A DNA stretch of 64,000 nt, from the NCBI GenBank assembly GCA_041678605.1, contig JBAYNW010000005.1, positions 1 to 64,000 of the forward strand, written 5' to 3'. Positions 9,778 through 17,356 of this stretch are shown here, piece by piece. The notes beneath the pieces were generated by a model that worked only from the letters and a program-made list of their open reading frames with translations, was not told the origin of the DNA and searched no databases. This stretch comes from JBAYNW01 sp041678605 (GTDB lineage: Bacteria > Cyanobacteriota > Vampirovibrionia > Gastranaerophilales > Gastranaerophilaceae). The translations under genes were made by a program, and so were the position numbers. Every line of letters begins with the position of its first letter. Within the stretch, counting starts at the first letter, position 1.

Positions 9778-10373
9778 TGATTTATCCAAAGTCGATAGCA
9801 GCATTAATCGAACAGTTTCAAAAATTTCCTTCCGTAGGCCCAAAATCAGCCCAGAGGATGGCATTTCATCTTTTAAAAATGCCTAAACATGAAGTTGAAA
9901 AATTTGCCCAAAGTATTATTGAAGCTAAGGAAAATACTTTTGCGTGCGACATTTGCTTTAATATGTCATCCACAAACCCTTGCGAGATATGCCAATCAAC
10001 CTCCCGCGACCGTTCAATGATTTGTGTTGTGGCTGAAACAAAAGATTTAATCGCAGTTGAAAAAACTAACGAATTTTTCGGACTTTACCACGTATTACAG
10101 GGTCTTATTTCGCCTATTGACGGTATTGGGGCAGAAGATATCAGGATAAAAGAACTTTTGCACCGCCTTACAACGGATGAAGTTAAAGAAGTTATTCTGG
10201 CACTGAATCCATCTGTCGAAGGCGAAGCAACAAGCCTTTATTTGAATAAACTAATCAAACCTTTCGGCATAAAAATTACCAGAATAGCGTTTGGGCTTCC
10301 AGTGGGTGCTGATTTGGAATATGCCGATGAAATTACCCTTGCCAGAGCTCTAGAAGGACGACGGGAAATCTAA
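9777..10373 (+). CDS. recR: Recombination mediator RecR
   Basis: 198 residues, normal length. A helix-hairpin-helix start ([12 protein letters not shown]), a four-Cys zinc finger (C57, C60, C69, C72) and a Toprim domain ([14 protein letters not shown] onward, with GEATSLYL) are visible. With RecO/RecF it loads RecA on gapped DNA. Translationally coupled to ebfC. Confidence 0.96.
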   Translation: MIYPKSIAALIEQFQKFPSVGPKSAQRMAFHLLKMPKHEVEKFAQSIIEAKENTFACDICFNMSSTNPCEICQSTSRDRSMICVVAETKDLIAVEKTNEFFGLYHVLQGLISPIDGIGAEDIRIKELLHRLTTDEVKEVILALNPSVEGEATSLYLNKLIKPFGIKITRIAFGLPVGADLEYADEITLARALEGRREI

Positions 10374-10419
10374 TAACCCGCTTATTGATTTTTTGAATGA
10401 TTTGAGCAAATAATAAGCT

Positions 10420-11409
10420 ATGAATTCTCCAAATTTAATCGAAATAAAAAATCTCTTTATCGAGTATAAAACACAAAGTGCTTTGAATGAACAGAAAACT
10501 GTTTTTGCCGTAAACAACCTGTCTTTGGATATAAAACAGGGCGAAATTTTTTCAATCGCAGGCGAATCTGGCTGTGGTAAATCGACTCTGGCAAAGGCAA
10601 TTTTGCGTCTGGTTGACGTAAAATCCGGTGAAATCTTTATAAGTGAACAGGGAACAGGAAACGGAAAACAGAGTGTTTTAAAGATGAATAAAAAAGAGCT
10701 CAGAAAATTCCGCCAACATGCACAAATAATTTTTCAAAATCCATATTCAAGTCTTAACCCCAAGATGAAAGTTTACGATATTTTAAAAGAACCTTTAATC
10801 GTAAACAAAGAACTCGATAGTCTGAAATCCTTAAATAAAAAGGAACTTGATAAAATTATCACTGACACGATTAAGCAAGTCGGTTTGGATGAGAGTGTCT
10901 TATCGCTCTATCCTCACGAGTTTTCAGGCGGACAAAGACAGAGAATTGCAATCGCCCGTTCTCTGATTTTAAGTCCGCAATTTATTGTTGCGGATGAGCC
11001 GGTAAGTGCTTTGGATGTGAGTATTCAGGCCCAAATAATTAATTTATTGAACGACCTGAAGGGAAAGTTTAATCTGACATTTTTGTTTATTTCGCACGAC
11101 TTGAGCGTAATAAGGTACCTGTCTGACAGAGTCGGAATTATGTATCTGGGCGAAATCGTTGAACTCGGAACCGGCGAAGAAATTTTCAACACGCCCAAAC
11201 ACCCTTACACAGAGGCACTTTTAAGTGCAAATCCGGGAAACAAAAAAAACAAAATCATTCTAAAAGGCGACTTGCCTTCACCGACAGAATTACCTGCCGG
11301 ATGCAAATTTCACACAAGATGCCCGCATGTCATGGATATTTGCAAAACAACCGCCCCGTGCGTGACAAATTTTTCAGAGACCCATTGTGCCTATTGTCAT
11401 CTTTATTAG
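10420..11409 (+). CDS. Oligopeptide/dipeptide ABC transporter ATP-binding protein (OppF/DppF type)
   Basis: 329 residues: Walker A GESGCGKST (48-56), Q-loop near FQNPYSSLNPKM, signature SGGQRQR (169-175), Walker B FIVADEP (188-194), switch His in ISHDLSV. The C-terminal oligo_HPY region, with its Cys-rich tail (FHTRCPHVMDIC), is diagnostic of peptide importers. No permease, binding protein or OppD-type partner is nearby, so it must be encoded apart from its transporter. It starts 46 bp after recR with no clear Shine-Dalgarno. Confidence 0.88.
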   Translation: MNSPNLIEIKNLFIEYKTQSALNEQKTVFAVNNLSLDIKQGEIFSIAGESGCGKSTLAKAILRLVDVKSGEIFISEQGTGNGKQSVLKMNKKELRKFRQHAQIIFQNPYSSLNPKMKVYDILKEPLIVNKELDSLKSLNKKELDKIITDTIKQVGLDESVLSLYPHEFSGGQRQRIAIARSLILSPQFIVADEPVSALDVSIQAQIINLLNDLKGKFNLTFLFISHDLSVIRYLSDRVGIMYLGEIVELGTGEEIFNTPKHPYTEALLSANPGNKKNKIILKGDLPSPTELPAGCKFHTRCPHVMDICKTTAPCVTNFSETHCAYCHLY

Positions 11410-11669
11410 CCTTTTATAAGTTCGAGCCTTGCTTTTTCATCAGGTCTGCCCAGTGATTTGATTAAAACATCCAAAACCTTCGGCATTTGGCAGGCAAAAG
11501 AATAACTCCCTTTCGAAATAGAACAGTTTGCACAATTGCAATTAAGTCTGTAACACTCAAGTGCTTGTTCTGTCCAATTCTGTGTTATGGAATCGGAAAT
11601 CTCTCCGTTGTTTTGCGGATAAAATTCTCCTTCAGCGAAGTCGCCGATTTTTAACGCATTAACTGCCAT
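11406..11669 (-). CDS. Small Cys-cluster protein of unknown function
   Basis: 87 residues from the ATG at 11669 (AGGGGGA 7 nt upstream; an in-frame TTG two codons earlier is less likely). It has a central cysteine cluster CYRLNCNCANC (Cx4CxCx2C) and one more Cys (FACQM), suggesting metal or Fe-S binding. The last 4 nt overlap the convergent ABC gene. I do not recognise the family. Confidence 0.65.
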   Translation of the reverse strand: MAVNALKIGDFAEGEFYPQNNGEISDSITQNWTEQALECYRLNCNCANCSISKGSYSFACQMPKVLDVLIKSLGRPDEKARLELIKG

Positions 11670-11745
11670 ATACAAATCCCCCTATCTATCCCATTAACAT
11701 TCTAAGAGATTTTCAGGCGGTTTCAATCCTCTATTTATATGAATA

Positions 11746-12318
11746 TTAGCCACAAAGCTCCAAAATATAATCGAGAACCCGCTCGCAATACTTTTTGTCA
11801 ATGGCACTGAATGGCAAAACCACTCCGGAAAATTCTTTCTGAATGTTGTTTAAAACGCTTTGCACCTTGGTTTTAGGTATGTGGTCGATTTTCGTAACCA
11901 CTGTAAATACAGGCATTTTATTAGCCAAAACCCATTCGTGCATCTGGTAATCATTTTTCTGGATAGCATGACGGGCGTCAATAAATTGGATTAAAGATTT
12001 TATCTGCGGGCGATTGAGCAAATATTCTTCCAAATGTTTTTGCCATTTCGCCTGAGCCTCTTTGGAAATCTTTGCATAGCCATAACCCGGCAAGTCGGCA
12101 ATAATAAACTTATCCGAAAAATTAAAGAAATTAATCAGTCGGGTCTTGCCCGGAGTATTAGATGTTTTTGCTATTTTATTGTTATTGGCAAGTGCATTGA
12201 TAAAAGAGGATTTGCCAACATTGGAACGGCCCAAAAGCGGAAATTCATTCAACCTGAAATCGGGGCATTGACTTAACTTTTCGGCACTTATTATAAATTT
12301 TGCACTTAACTTTTTCAT
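11746..12318 (-). CDS. engB: Ribosome-biogenesis GTPase EngB/YsxC
   Basis: 190 residues: G1 GRSNVGKSS (about 30-38), G2 T in TPGKTR, G3 DLPGYGYA, G4 TKID, G5 SAID. It acts in assembly of the 50S subunit. A TATAAA box ends 7 nt before the ATG, so the message may be leaderless. The downstream gene on this strand is the Cys-cluster protein. Confidence 0.95.
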   Translation of the reverse strand: MKKLSAKFIISAEKLSQCPDFRLNEFPLLGRSNVGKSSFINALANNNKIAKTSNTPGKTRLINFFNFSDKFIIADLPGYGYAKISKEAQAKWQKHLEEYLLNRPQIKSLIQFIDARHAIQKNDYQMHEWVLANKMPVFTVVTKIDHIPKTKVQSVLNNIQKEFSGVVLPFSAIDKKYCERVLDYILELCG

Positions 12319-12353
12319 TTTCTATTTTATACCATTACACTTAATTAGCTTTT

Positions 12354-12638
12354 TTACATTCGTTTAAGCAACTGCCCGATTACAATTTGACCCTGTTGCC
12401 GCGGTGGAGGCAATTGCTGCACCGCCCGTACTTTTCTTTTATATAAAACAGTTTGCAGCAAGTTATACATTTTTTCGCTGTTTACCACTGTTATCTGAGT
12501 TTTTTGCTCAAGCAAATCCACATTGACACTCGCTTGAGTAACCATGCCGGAATTAATGTTCACAATCTGAATGAACCTTTCCTTCAGGATGCTCAGCGGT
12601 TCCCTTAAAAATATTTCGAAAGTTTTAAAAATATTCAT
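12354..12638 (-). CDS. Hypothetical 94-residue protein
   Basis: The frame opens at 12698, but the ATG at 12638 (MNIFKTFEIF) is preferred. It has GGAACGGA just upstream, and the codons before it (rich in Ile) read through what looks like a promoter (TATTATAATAATAC, about 12660-12675 on the minus strand). The product is mixed hydrophobic/charged with a Pro/Gln stretch (LPPPRQQGQ) near its C-terminus. No recognisable domain. Confidence 0.5.
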   Translation of the reverse strand: MNIFKTFEIFLREPLSILKERFIQIVNINSGMVTQASVNVDLLEQKTQITVVNSEKMYNLLQTVLYKRKVRAVQQLPPPRQQGQIVIGQLLKRM

Positions 12639-12733
12639 AATTCCGTTCCACTTTGATTGCCGTATTATTATAATACCAAAAATTATATTTTTTTGCATTA
12701 GTTTTTGAAAACTTTACGTTATTGGATGGATGA

Positions 12734-12782
12734 AATATTTTGCGGCGGATTTTTTCAAAGAAAAAATCCGCCGCAAAATATT
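12734..12782. terminator. Strong bidirectional hairpin terminator
   Basis: Perfect 23-bp inverted repeat with a 3-nt loop (AAA at 12757-12759). The stem has a GC core (GCGGCGG/CCGCCGC) bounded by A/T runs. It lies 18 bp downstream of the Spy-like gene's stop, and its symmetry would allow termination in both directions. Confidence 0.8.
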
Positions 12783-12800
12783 AAAATCAAATTATCTTAA

Positions 12801-13424
12801 CTATTTTTTATCTTCAGGAGGCGGTCCCATATGTTCAGGTCCGGGTCCTTGAGGTCTATGTCCCATTCCCTTAGGACCTCCCGGTCTGTGTGCCTTTCTG
12901 AATCTATCCATTTCCTGATATTTTGCCCTTTGTTCTTTGGTCAAGATGGCTTCAAAAGATTTCCTTGACGAATCAAAATACTTCTTTACGTCATTCTTTG
13001 CTGCCTTATAAGTATATTCTTGTTTCCAAGTTTCAAATGAGGAGGCTTTCTTTGCCTTTAACTCTCTGAGTTTTTTACCTTCAAGCTGAGCTTTTTTAAT
13101 TAAAGGTTCGACGTCCTGTTTTGTTTTTGCATCAAGAGCTTCGGCCTTTGCTTTTTGCTCGGCAGAGAGTTTTAAAGCGTTGTACATGCGTTCTCGCTCT
13201 TGAGCTCTTCTTTCTTCAAAATGTTTTTTAGCCTCTTCTCTGGTCATCATCTTTGGTGGCTCAGGTTTGGCTACGCTCGGAGCAGGGGCCGGTTTAACGG
13301 TAGTTGTAGCCGCTGTTTTAACCTGCGAAACTGCCTTTTGTGTCACAGCATTTGTTCCGGCTGCAAGTGCGGAGGTCGCAGTCAAAGCCAGACACATCGT
13401 CAATGTAAGAATTTGTTTTTTCAT
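12801..13424 (-). CDS. Periplasmic Spy/CpxP-like helical protein
   Basis: 207 residues with a clear signal peptide (MKKQILTLTMCLALTATSALAA). A Thr/Ala/Pro linker follows, then a long charged helical region with LSAEQKAKAEAL and LTKEQRAKYQEM, which match the LTxxQ-type repeats of Spy/CpxP-like periplasmic chaperones. The tail is Pro/Gly/His-rich (GPGPEHMGPPPEDKK) and could bind metal. AGGAGAA precedes the ATG. Chaperone or metal-stress function is inferred from motif and location only. Confidence 0.65.
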   Translation of the reverse strand: MKKQILTLTMCLALTATSALAAGTNAVTQKAVSQVKTAATTTVKPAPAPSVAKPEPPKMMTREEAKKHFEERRAQERERMYNALKLSAEQKAKAEALDAKTKQDVEPLIKKAQLEGKKLRELKAKKASSFETWKQEYTYKAAKNDVKKYFDSSRKSFEAILTKEQRAKYQEMDRFRKAHRPGGPKGMGHRPQGPGPEHMGPPPEDKK

Positions 13425-13558
13425 AATAAAATTCTCCTAACTTTTTTAAAACTTATTCTAGAACATCTTGATTTTACTTCGAAAAAAATAAAAATCAACC
13501 TACTTTTTCTGTAGAAAAAGTAGGCAAAAAAGACTTTAGGAATATTAGTCTTTCGCAT

Positions 13559-13675
13559 CGAGTTGCAATCAATATACGTCATCCTGAACTTGTTTCAGGA
13601 TCGCAAAAGCGAACGACCATGCGATGCTGAAATAAATTCAGCATGACGTGAAGGTTATAGGTTGATTGCAACTCG
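13559..13675. repeat. MITE-like nested inverted-repeat element
   Basis: A 117-bp unit bounded by perfect 14-bp inverted repeats (CGAGTTGCAATCAA at 13559-13572 and its complement at 13662-13675). Inside is a second palindromic layer (ACGTCA...CTGAA / TTCAG...TGACGT) and the motif TCGCAAAAGCGAACGAC. Parts recur at 29129-29177 and 35272-35303, so this is a dispersed family. Confidence 0.7.
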
Positions 13676-13852
13676 GTACCACTAAAGTAAAACAGACTGA
13701 TGTGTAAGGGTTTTGCAAAAATTACGATTAGGCATCGCGTTTTGTCCCCTCCTTGAGGGGGGACCGAAATCTTTGATTTCGAGGGGGGGATAGAAAATGT
13801 TTATTTGCGTTACTTTAGCTTATTTATGCCTAAAGTTTTTATTTATTCATGC

Positions 13853-13858
13853 TAATAT
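13853..13858 (+). promoter_or_regulatory. -10 element of the mini-RNase III gene
   Basis: TAATAT ends 6 nt before the ATG at 13865. No Shine-Dalgarno is present, consistent with a leaderless message. The -35 is weak. Confidence 0.45.
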
Positions 13859-13864
13859 GGAAAA

Positions 13865-14221
13865 ATGGACGAAATAAATTTGAGAAATTACGCATATTTG
13901 GGTGATGCCGTTTGGGAACTTTTTGTGAGGGAAATAACAATTTTGAGGACCCAAAATGCTAATGAGTTGCACAAAATTACGACGGAGAAAGTTAATGCAA
14001 AGTTTCAGTGTGGCCTTTTGATGCAAATTCAGGGTGTTTTAACGGTTGATGAGCTTGAGATGGTTCGAAGAAGCCGGAATTTGCCGGTTCCGATTGCGAG
14101 AAAATCCAATCAGGCTGATTATCGGATGGCAACGGCGTTTGAGGCATTAATTGGTTGGTGGTATAAAAACGATAAAAACCGGTTAGAGGAAATTGAGGAA
14201 ATTTTAACAAAATTTTTATAG
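13865..14221 (+). CDS. mrnC: Mini-ribonuclease III
   Basis: 118 residues: an RNase III catalytic domain without a dsRNA-binding domain. Signatures: YLGDAVWELFVRE (RNase III signature with the metal-binding Asp), RRSRN and ATAFEALIGWWY. In Bacillus this enzyme matures 23S rRNA ends. It lies upstream of tRNA-Ala. Confidence 0.92.
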   Translation: MDEINLRNYAYLGDAVWELFVREITILRTQNANELHKITTEKVNAKFQCGLLMQIQGVLTVDELEMVRRSRNLPVPIARKSNQADYRMATAFEALIGWWYKNDKNRLEEIEEILTKFL

Positions 14222-14303
14222 AAAGTATTTACAAAAAAAAATTAGCGAGTATAATTAATGGTACGTCTGGTTTTTGAACCCTTTTGAAACCTGAATTAAC
14301 AAG

Positions 14304-14380
14304 AAACGTGGGGGATTGGCTCAGCTGCCCCAGAACAACCTTCGGTTGTTCGAAGTAGAATTTAAAAGCTCTACCAGCTG
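14304..14380. repeat. Direct and inverted partial copies of the tRNA-Ala 5' half
   Basis: 14304-14327 is identical over 24 bp to 14400-14423, covering the tRNA leader and the first 18 nt of tRNA-Ala (acceptor strand to D-arm). 14368-14380 (GCTCTACCAGCTG) is the exact reverse complement of the D-arm at 14418-14430. Between them is a perfect 8-bp hairpin (GAACAACC/GGTTGTTC, 14333-14351). None of these fragments can form a tRNA. Confidence 0.85.
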
Positions 14381-14405
14381 GCCTGAAAACAGAATTTGAA
14401 AACGT

Positions 14406-14481
14406 GGGGGATTGGCTCAGCTGGTAGAGCATCTGCTTTGCACGCAGAGGGTCAGGAGTTCGAATCTCCTATCCTCCACCA
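14406..14481 (+). tRNA. tRNA-Ala (anticodon TGC)
   Basis: 76 nt with an encoded CCA. Acceptor GGGGGAT pairs with ATCCTCC (one G-U), D-stem GCTC/GAGC, anticodon stem TCTGC/GCAGA with loop TTTGCAC (anticodon TGC), T-stem AGGAG/CTCCT with TTCGAAT loop, discriminator A. It is a solitary tRNA, not part of an rRNA operon here. Confidence 0.97.
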
Positions 14482-14520
14482 ACAAAACAACCGATAACTT
14501 TTGTTATTGGTTGTTTTGTT
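14481..14520 (+). terminator. Hairpin terminator after tRNA-Ala
   Basis: An 18-bp stem (AACAAAACAACC.ATAAC with its complement, one G-T wobble) and a TTTT loop. It begins at the last base of the encoded CCA. It is probably the 3' end or processing structure of the tRNA transcript. Confidence 0.7.
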
Positions 14521-14642
14521 ATGAAGCAAGAGAGGTGAGAACTCCTCACAAAACTTTGTTTTGTATAATCAATAAACATAAACCTTCCAAGCCAATGAAC
14601 GAATTATGCAGTTTGAATTAACTCTCTTAAAATGATAATCTG

Positions 14643-15014
14643 TTAAATGTTGCCCTTATTTTTTTGAGGTAACAACGTAGTTATTGCATTTAATCCCAAA
14701 ATAAGACTACCTAAAAAACCTACCCCTGCCCACAATAAAGCATTTTTACCCAAATGTTCCCAAGCAACTTTTCCTGCTTTATTTTTTTCTAAAATTTTAT
14801 TTAAGACTTCACCAGAACCTTTACCTTCTTTGATAAATTTATCTGCCTTACTTTCAAGTTTTGCTAAGCGTTCGGGACTATGAATGGTGGATATTTGAGA
14901 GGCTATATTATAGCCAGTATAAGTTGCTCCGATGCCTAATCCAACCATTGCCGAAAAAGGAATAGCACCCATCGGCTTGTGTATGATACTGTCTTGATTT
15001 GAAATTTCACTCAT
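14643..15014 (-). CDS. Hypothetical two-span membrane protein
   Basis: 123 residues with two hydrophobic segments (about 16-42, AMVGLGIGATYTGYNIA; and about 90-112, ALLWAGVGFLGSLILGL) separated by a charged helical stretch rich in Lys/Glu. AGAAGG lies upstream of the ATG. No family recognised. It lies in a gene-poor accessory stretch. Confidence 0.6.
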   Translation of the reverse strand: MSEISNQDSIIHKPMGAIPFSAMVGLGIGATYTGYNIASQISTIHSPERLAKLESKADKFIKEGKGSGEVLNKILEKNKAGKVAWEHLGKNALLWAGVGFLGSLILGLNAITTLLPQKNKGNI

Positions 15015-15168
15015 AAAACTAACCTTCTAACCTTTAGAAAATTTAACCTATATATATTAAAACAATTCTAGTGTAAAAATTGCTTATTTTATAGCATTGT
15101 TAAGCAATAATTTAACATAATGCTATTTTTTATGTTAATTACGGCTAAAACCTTTTCCACCAATTCTT

Positions 15169-15195
15169 AGATTGCTTCGCTTCGCTCGCAATGAC
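15169..15195. repeat. Short dispersed repeat (GCAATCT...CATTGCGAG family)
   Basis: Reads AGATTGCTTCG...CTCGCAATGAC. Its ends match those of the two longer copies that flank the GIY-YIG gene near 53.3-53.75 kb. Confidence 0.6.
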
Positions 15196-15231
15196 ATATA
15201 AAAATCAATATTTAAGGTCGGAAATGATTCC

Positions 15232-15289
15232 GTAGGTTGGGGTTTCTACCCCAACAAAATATTAATGTTGGGCTGAAAGCCCAACCTAC
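15232..15289. repeat. Compound palindrome (GTAGGTTGGG family)
   Basis: Outer 10-bp arms GTAGGTTGGG (15232-15241) and complement (15280-15289) enclose two inner hairpins, TTGGGG/CCCCAA and GTTGGGC/GCCCAAC. A related small hairpin (GATGGGC/GCCCATC) is at 16683-16700. Confidence 0.75.
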
Positions 15290-15429
15290 AAATATTGACT
15301 TCAGCTCAAACTATGTGAGAATTTACAATTTACTTGCTTTTACAGAGTTCGGATGGTTAAATATTTTGTATCAAATTACAAAAACTAAAATCAGGCTATT
15401 ATCCAATAATATTATACATTTTTAAGCTT

Positions 15430-15592
15430 TTTATTAATTTTGATTTAGAATTAATTAATGAAGAAGAACAAAGAAAAATTGCTAAAGCTTTTTTACCATT
15501 AGTTGAAGATTATTTTAAAGATGAACAACATGTAAAAGAATTTGGAAGAATGGAAAACTCAAGGAAATCATCTAAAATATTTAAAATCTTAA
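15430..15592 (+). pseudogene. C-terminal remnant of a short acidic protein (frameshifted)
   Basis: An open frame encodes DLELINEEEQRKIAKAF, then LPLVEDYFKDEQHVKEF. A one-base shift in GAATTTGG continues as EEWKTQGNHLKYLKS and stops at 15592. Protein-like composition on both sides of the shift, with no start codon or ribosome site, suggests a decayed gene. It overlaps the end of the DUF2971 gene on the other strand. Confidence 0.4.
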
Positions 15593-16504
15593 AGGAATTT
15601 TAGATATTTTAATTTCTGTGTCTAGATAATCATTTAAGTTTAATAATTTTTGCAAACCTGAAGCTGCAATGGATTGTTTTTGAGAAGGATATATTGTTAC
15701 AGAACAAACATTTTTAGTTTCAAATTCAAGTTCAATATATGGGATGAAAATGCCATTTTGTTCTCTAAATAAAAAGTTGTTCTTATCCGCATTTGTGTTG
15801 TAAGCTATAATTATTCGAAATTCATTTTCATTTGTAAATGCTGGATGCTTAAAGTATAAAGTGAATATTTGTATAGTTCTCATAAATCCTTTACAAAAAC
15901 TTAGTTTTGTACTTTTTACTTTTGTTTTGTCATAATATTTTTTATAGTCTTTTAATGCTTTAAGTATAAGGCTTTTTTGAATATGAATATCATAAATTAC
16001 ATGTCCTCCAGCAAAAGTATGTATATATTTATTTTTCTTTAATAAGCTGATACCACTTTCAAATTCAATATTATAACCCAACATGTCTGAGTTTTTTGTG
16101 TAATAATTCCATAAACTTAAATTATCCATATCAAGAGAAAAAGAAGCTATAAAATAACTAAAATTATTTACTTTTAAGGTTGACCCATACCTATAACTTT
16201 CGTCTTCACAACAAAATAACTTAGCATCATCAGAAATAATATTATAAAATGAACTTTCCCCATCTGACTTTTTTAACATAGCAATACAATCCAATAATAG
16301 TTCGTATGTATATTTAACTTCTGAAGCATCATTTAGATAATCAATATGGGTAAACCGCAATTTTTTAGTTTCTAATATTTTAATACAAGCTTTGGGAGAT
16401 GTATAATGGTATATAGGTAGTTCATAATCGGGCATTATTTTATAAATAGCCATTATATGCTTATCAAATAATTCATTATTTATTTTTTGAGTAGATTTTT
16501 GCAT
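15581..16504 (-). CDS. DUF2971-family protein
   Basis: 307 residues. The N-terminal motif IYHYTSPKACIKILETKKLRF (shown in part: YHYTS ... ILETKKLRF), followed by YLNDASEVKYTYE, matches the DUF2971 family: an aromatic-Thr-Ser start, then a conserved NDxSE. A later ENEFRI segment also fits. Members occur in defence- or mobile-associated islands and their biochemistry is unsettled. Very A/T-rich codon use and repeat-rich surroundings suggest acquisition. No partner gene is adjacent. Confidence 0.7.
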   Translation of the reverse strand: MQKSTQKINNELFDKHIMAIYKIMPDYELPIYHYTSPKACIKILETKKLRFTHIDYLNDASEVKYTYELLLDCIAMLKKSDGESSFYNIISDDAKLFCCEDESYRYGSTLKVNNFSYFIASFSLDMDNLSLWNYYTKNSDMLGYNIEFESGISLLKKNKYIHTFAGGHVIYDIHIQKSLILKALKDYKKYYDKTKVKSTKLSFCKGFMRTIQIFTLYFKHPAFTNENEFRIIIAYNTNADKNNFLFREQNGIFIPYIELEFETKNVCSVTIYPSQKQSIAASGLQKLLNLNDYLDTEIKISKIPLRF

Positions 16505-16682
16505 CTAGAATCCTAATCATACTTACTTTTTATTTTTCATTTTTAATGATATGTCAAAAACAACAAAAAATACTTTATTATTAATGTCAATATACATATT
16601 TTTACATCTAGTAAAAGTTCGGATGTTATCTTGAAACCTCCAAAACAAAACGCTCATATCATTAAGTGCAGCTTGATGAATT

Positions 16683-16700
16683 GATGGGCTAAAGCCCATC
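16683..16700. repeat. Small hairpin related to the 15232 palindrome
   Basis: GATGGGC-TAAA-GCCCATC, 7 bp downstream of the 16707-17180 gene's stop, so it may act as its terminator. Confidence 0.45.
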
Positions 16701-16706
16701 CTGCCA

Positions 16707-17180
16707 CTAATTCTTACTTAGGTTTAGTAAATCATTACTCGATTTTTGTTTGGTTAAACCCCGCTCTGAAGCAAATTTTTCAATCATTGGGGTGAAAAAT
16801 TGGTCGCAAAATTGCCTCACCTCTTCAGTGGTAGCCCTAACAAGGTTTTTGGGTAAACCTAATGCTTGACCCATTTGCTCGGTTATAGTGTCAGGATCAT
16901 CAGTTACAACGGTTTTTACAAAATACTTATTGCTTATAACCTCAGCAATGTTTTTTTCATGCTCAAGTGAATCACCTATGTATTTGCTAATAGAACCATT
17001 AGGAACACAAGTTGTTGTTGTAAGCCTTCCACCTAATTTTTTTACTGTATCTAATAATTTGTCCCTAAAATTAATATGGGATTCATAACGCAACTCAAAG
17101 TTAGGAATTTGTATGCAACCTGTTCCAAAACTTTGTTGATTTATTCTTGTGTTAGAAATTGATGAAACCGAATTTAACAT
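16707..17180 (-). CDS. Hypothetical 157-residue protein with an N-terminal QSFG motif
   Basis: Starts MLNSVSSISNTRINQQSFG. A disordered Ser/Asn N-terminus ending in a (S)FG motif recalls many orphan proteins of gut Melainabacteria. The rest is soluble, mixed alpha/beta, with no catalytic motif I recognise. GAAAGA lies upstream of the ATG. Function unknown. Confidence 0.6.
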   Translation of the reverse strand: MLNSVSSISNTRINQQSFGTGCIQIPNFELRYESHINFRDKLLDTVKKLGGRLTTTTCVPNGSISKYIGDSLEHEKNIAEVISNKYFVKTVVTDDPDTITEQMGQALGLPKNLVRATTEEVRQFCDQFFTPMIEKFASERGLTKQKSSNDLLNLSKN

Positions 17181-17356
17181 AATTCTTTCTTTCTTGTAGT
17201 AATTATAAAACTTCTAAAAATAAAACTTGCTCCCTCCCCCTATTTTTATTACAAAATTGTTACACTAAGCAAAAAACACACCTATTGACGGAGCAAATAA
17301 ATTTTCAGGCAATTTTTTTGCAAAAATATACTTTATATATTAATAAAGGGTATTTT

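Larger units (their letters stand above)
13425..13864. other. 440-bp repeat-rich intergenic region without a gene
   Basis: No convincing ORF. From left to right it holds a 12-bp-arm hairpin (13499-13524, CCTACTTTTTCT and its complement), a MITE-like element (13559-13675), and a pair of tandem hairpins at 13745-13788 (CCCCTC/GAGGGG and CGAAATC/GATTTCG). The promoter-proximal sequence of the mini-RNase III gene comes last. Confidence 0.7.
15015..15429. other. Repeat-bearing intergenic region without a convincing gene
   Basis: About 415 bp. It holds an intergenic repeat of the ATTGCTTCGCTTCGCTCGCAATGAC type at 15169-15195 and a compound palindrome at 15232-15289. A 62-codon frame at 15237-15425 crosses the palindrome and is judged non-coding. 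Confidence 0.6.

Noticed and set aside
12638..12698. Longer N-terminus for the 94-residue protein
   Set aside because: The extra codons read an AT-rich promoter-like sequence and have no ribosome site, whereas the ATG at 12638 has one.
13499..13788. Clustered repeats that could suggest a CRISPR array
   Set aside because: The units differ in sequence and spacing and there are no regular repeat-spacer periods or cas genes; they are palindromic intergenic elements.
14412..14621. 69-codon ORF across tRNA-Ala
   Set aside because: It covers the tRNA and its terminator hairpin; the peptide is an artefact of RNA gene sequence.
15237..15425. 62-codon ORF starting MGFLPQQN
   Set aside because: It translates straight through the GTAGGTTGGG palindrome, has no ribosome site, and its residues reflect the repeat rather than a protein.
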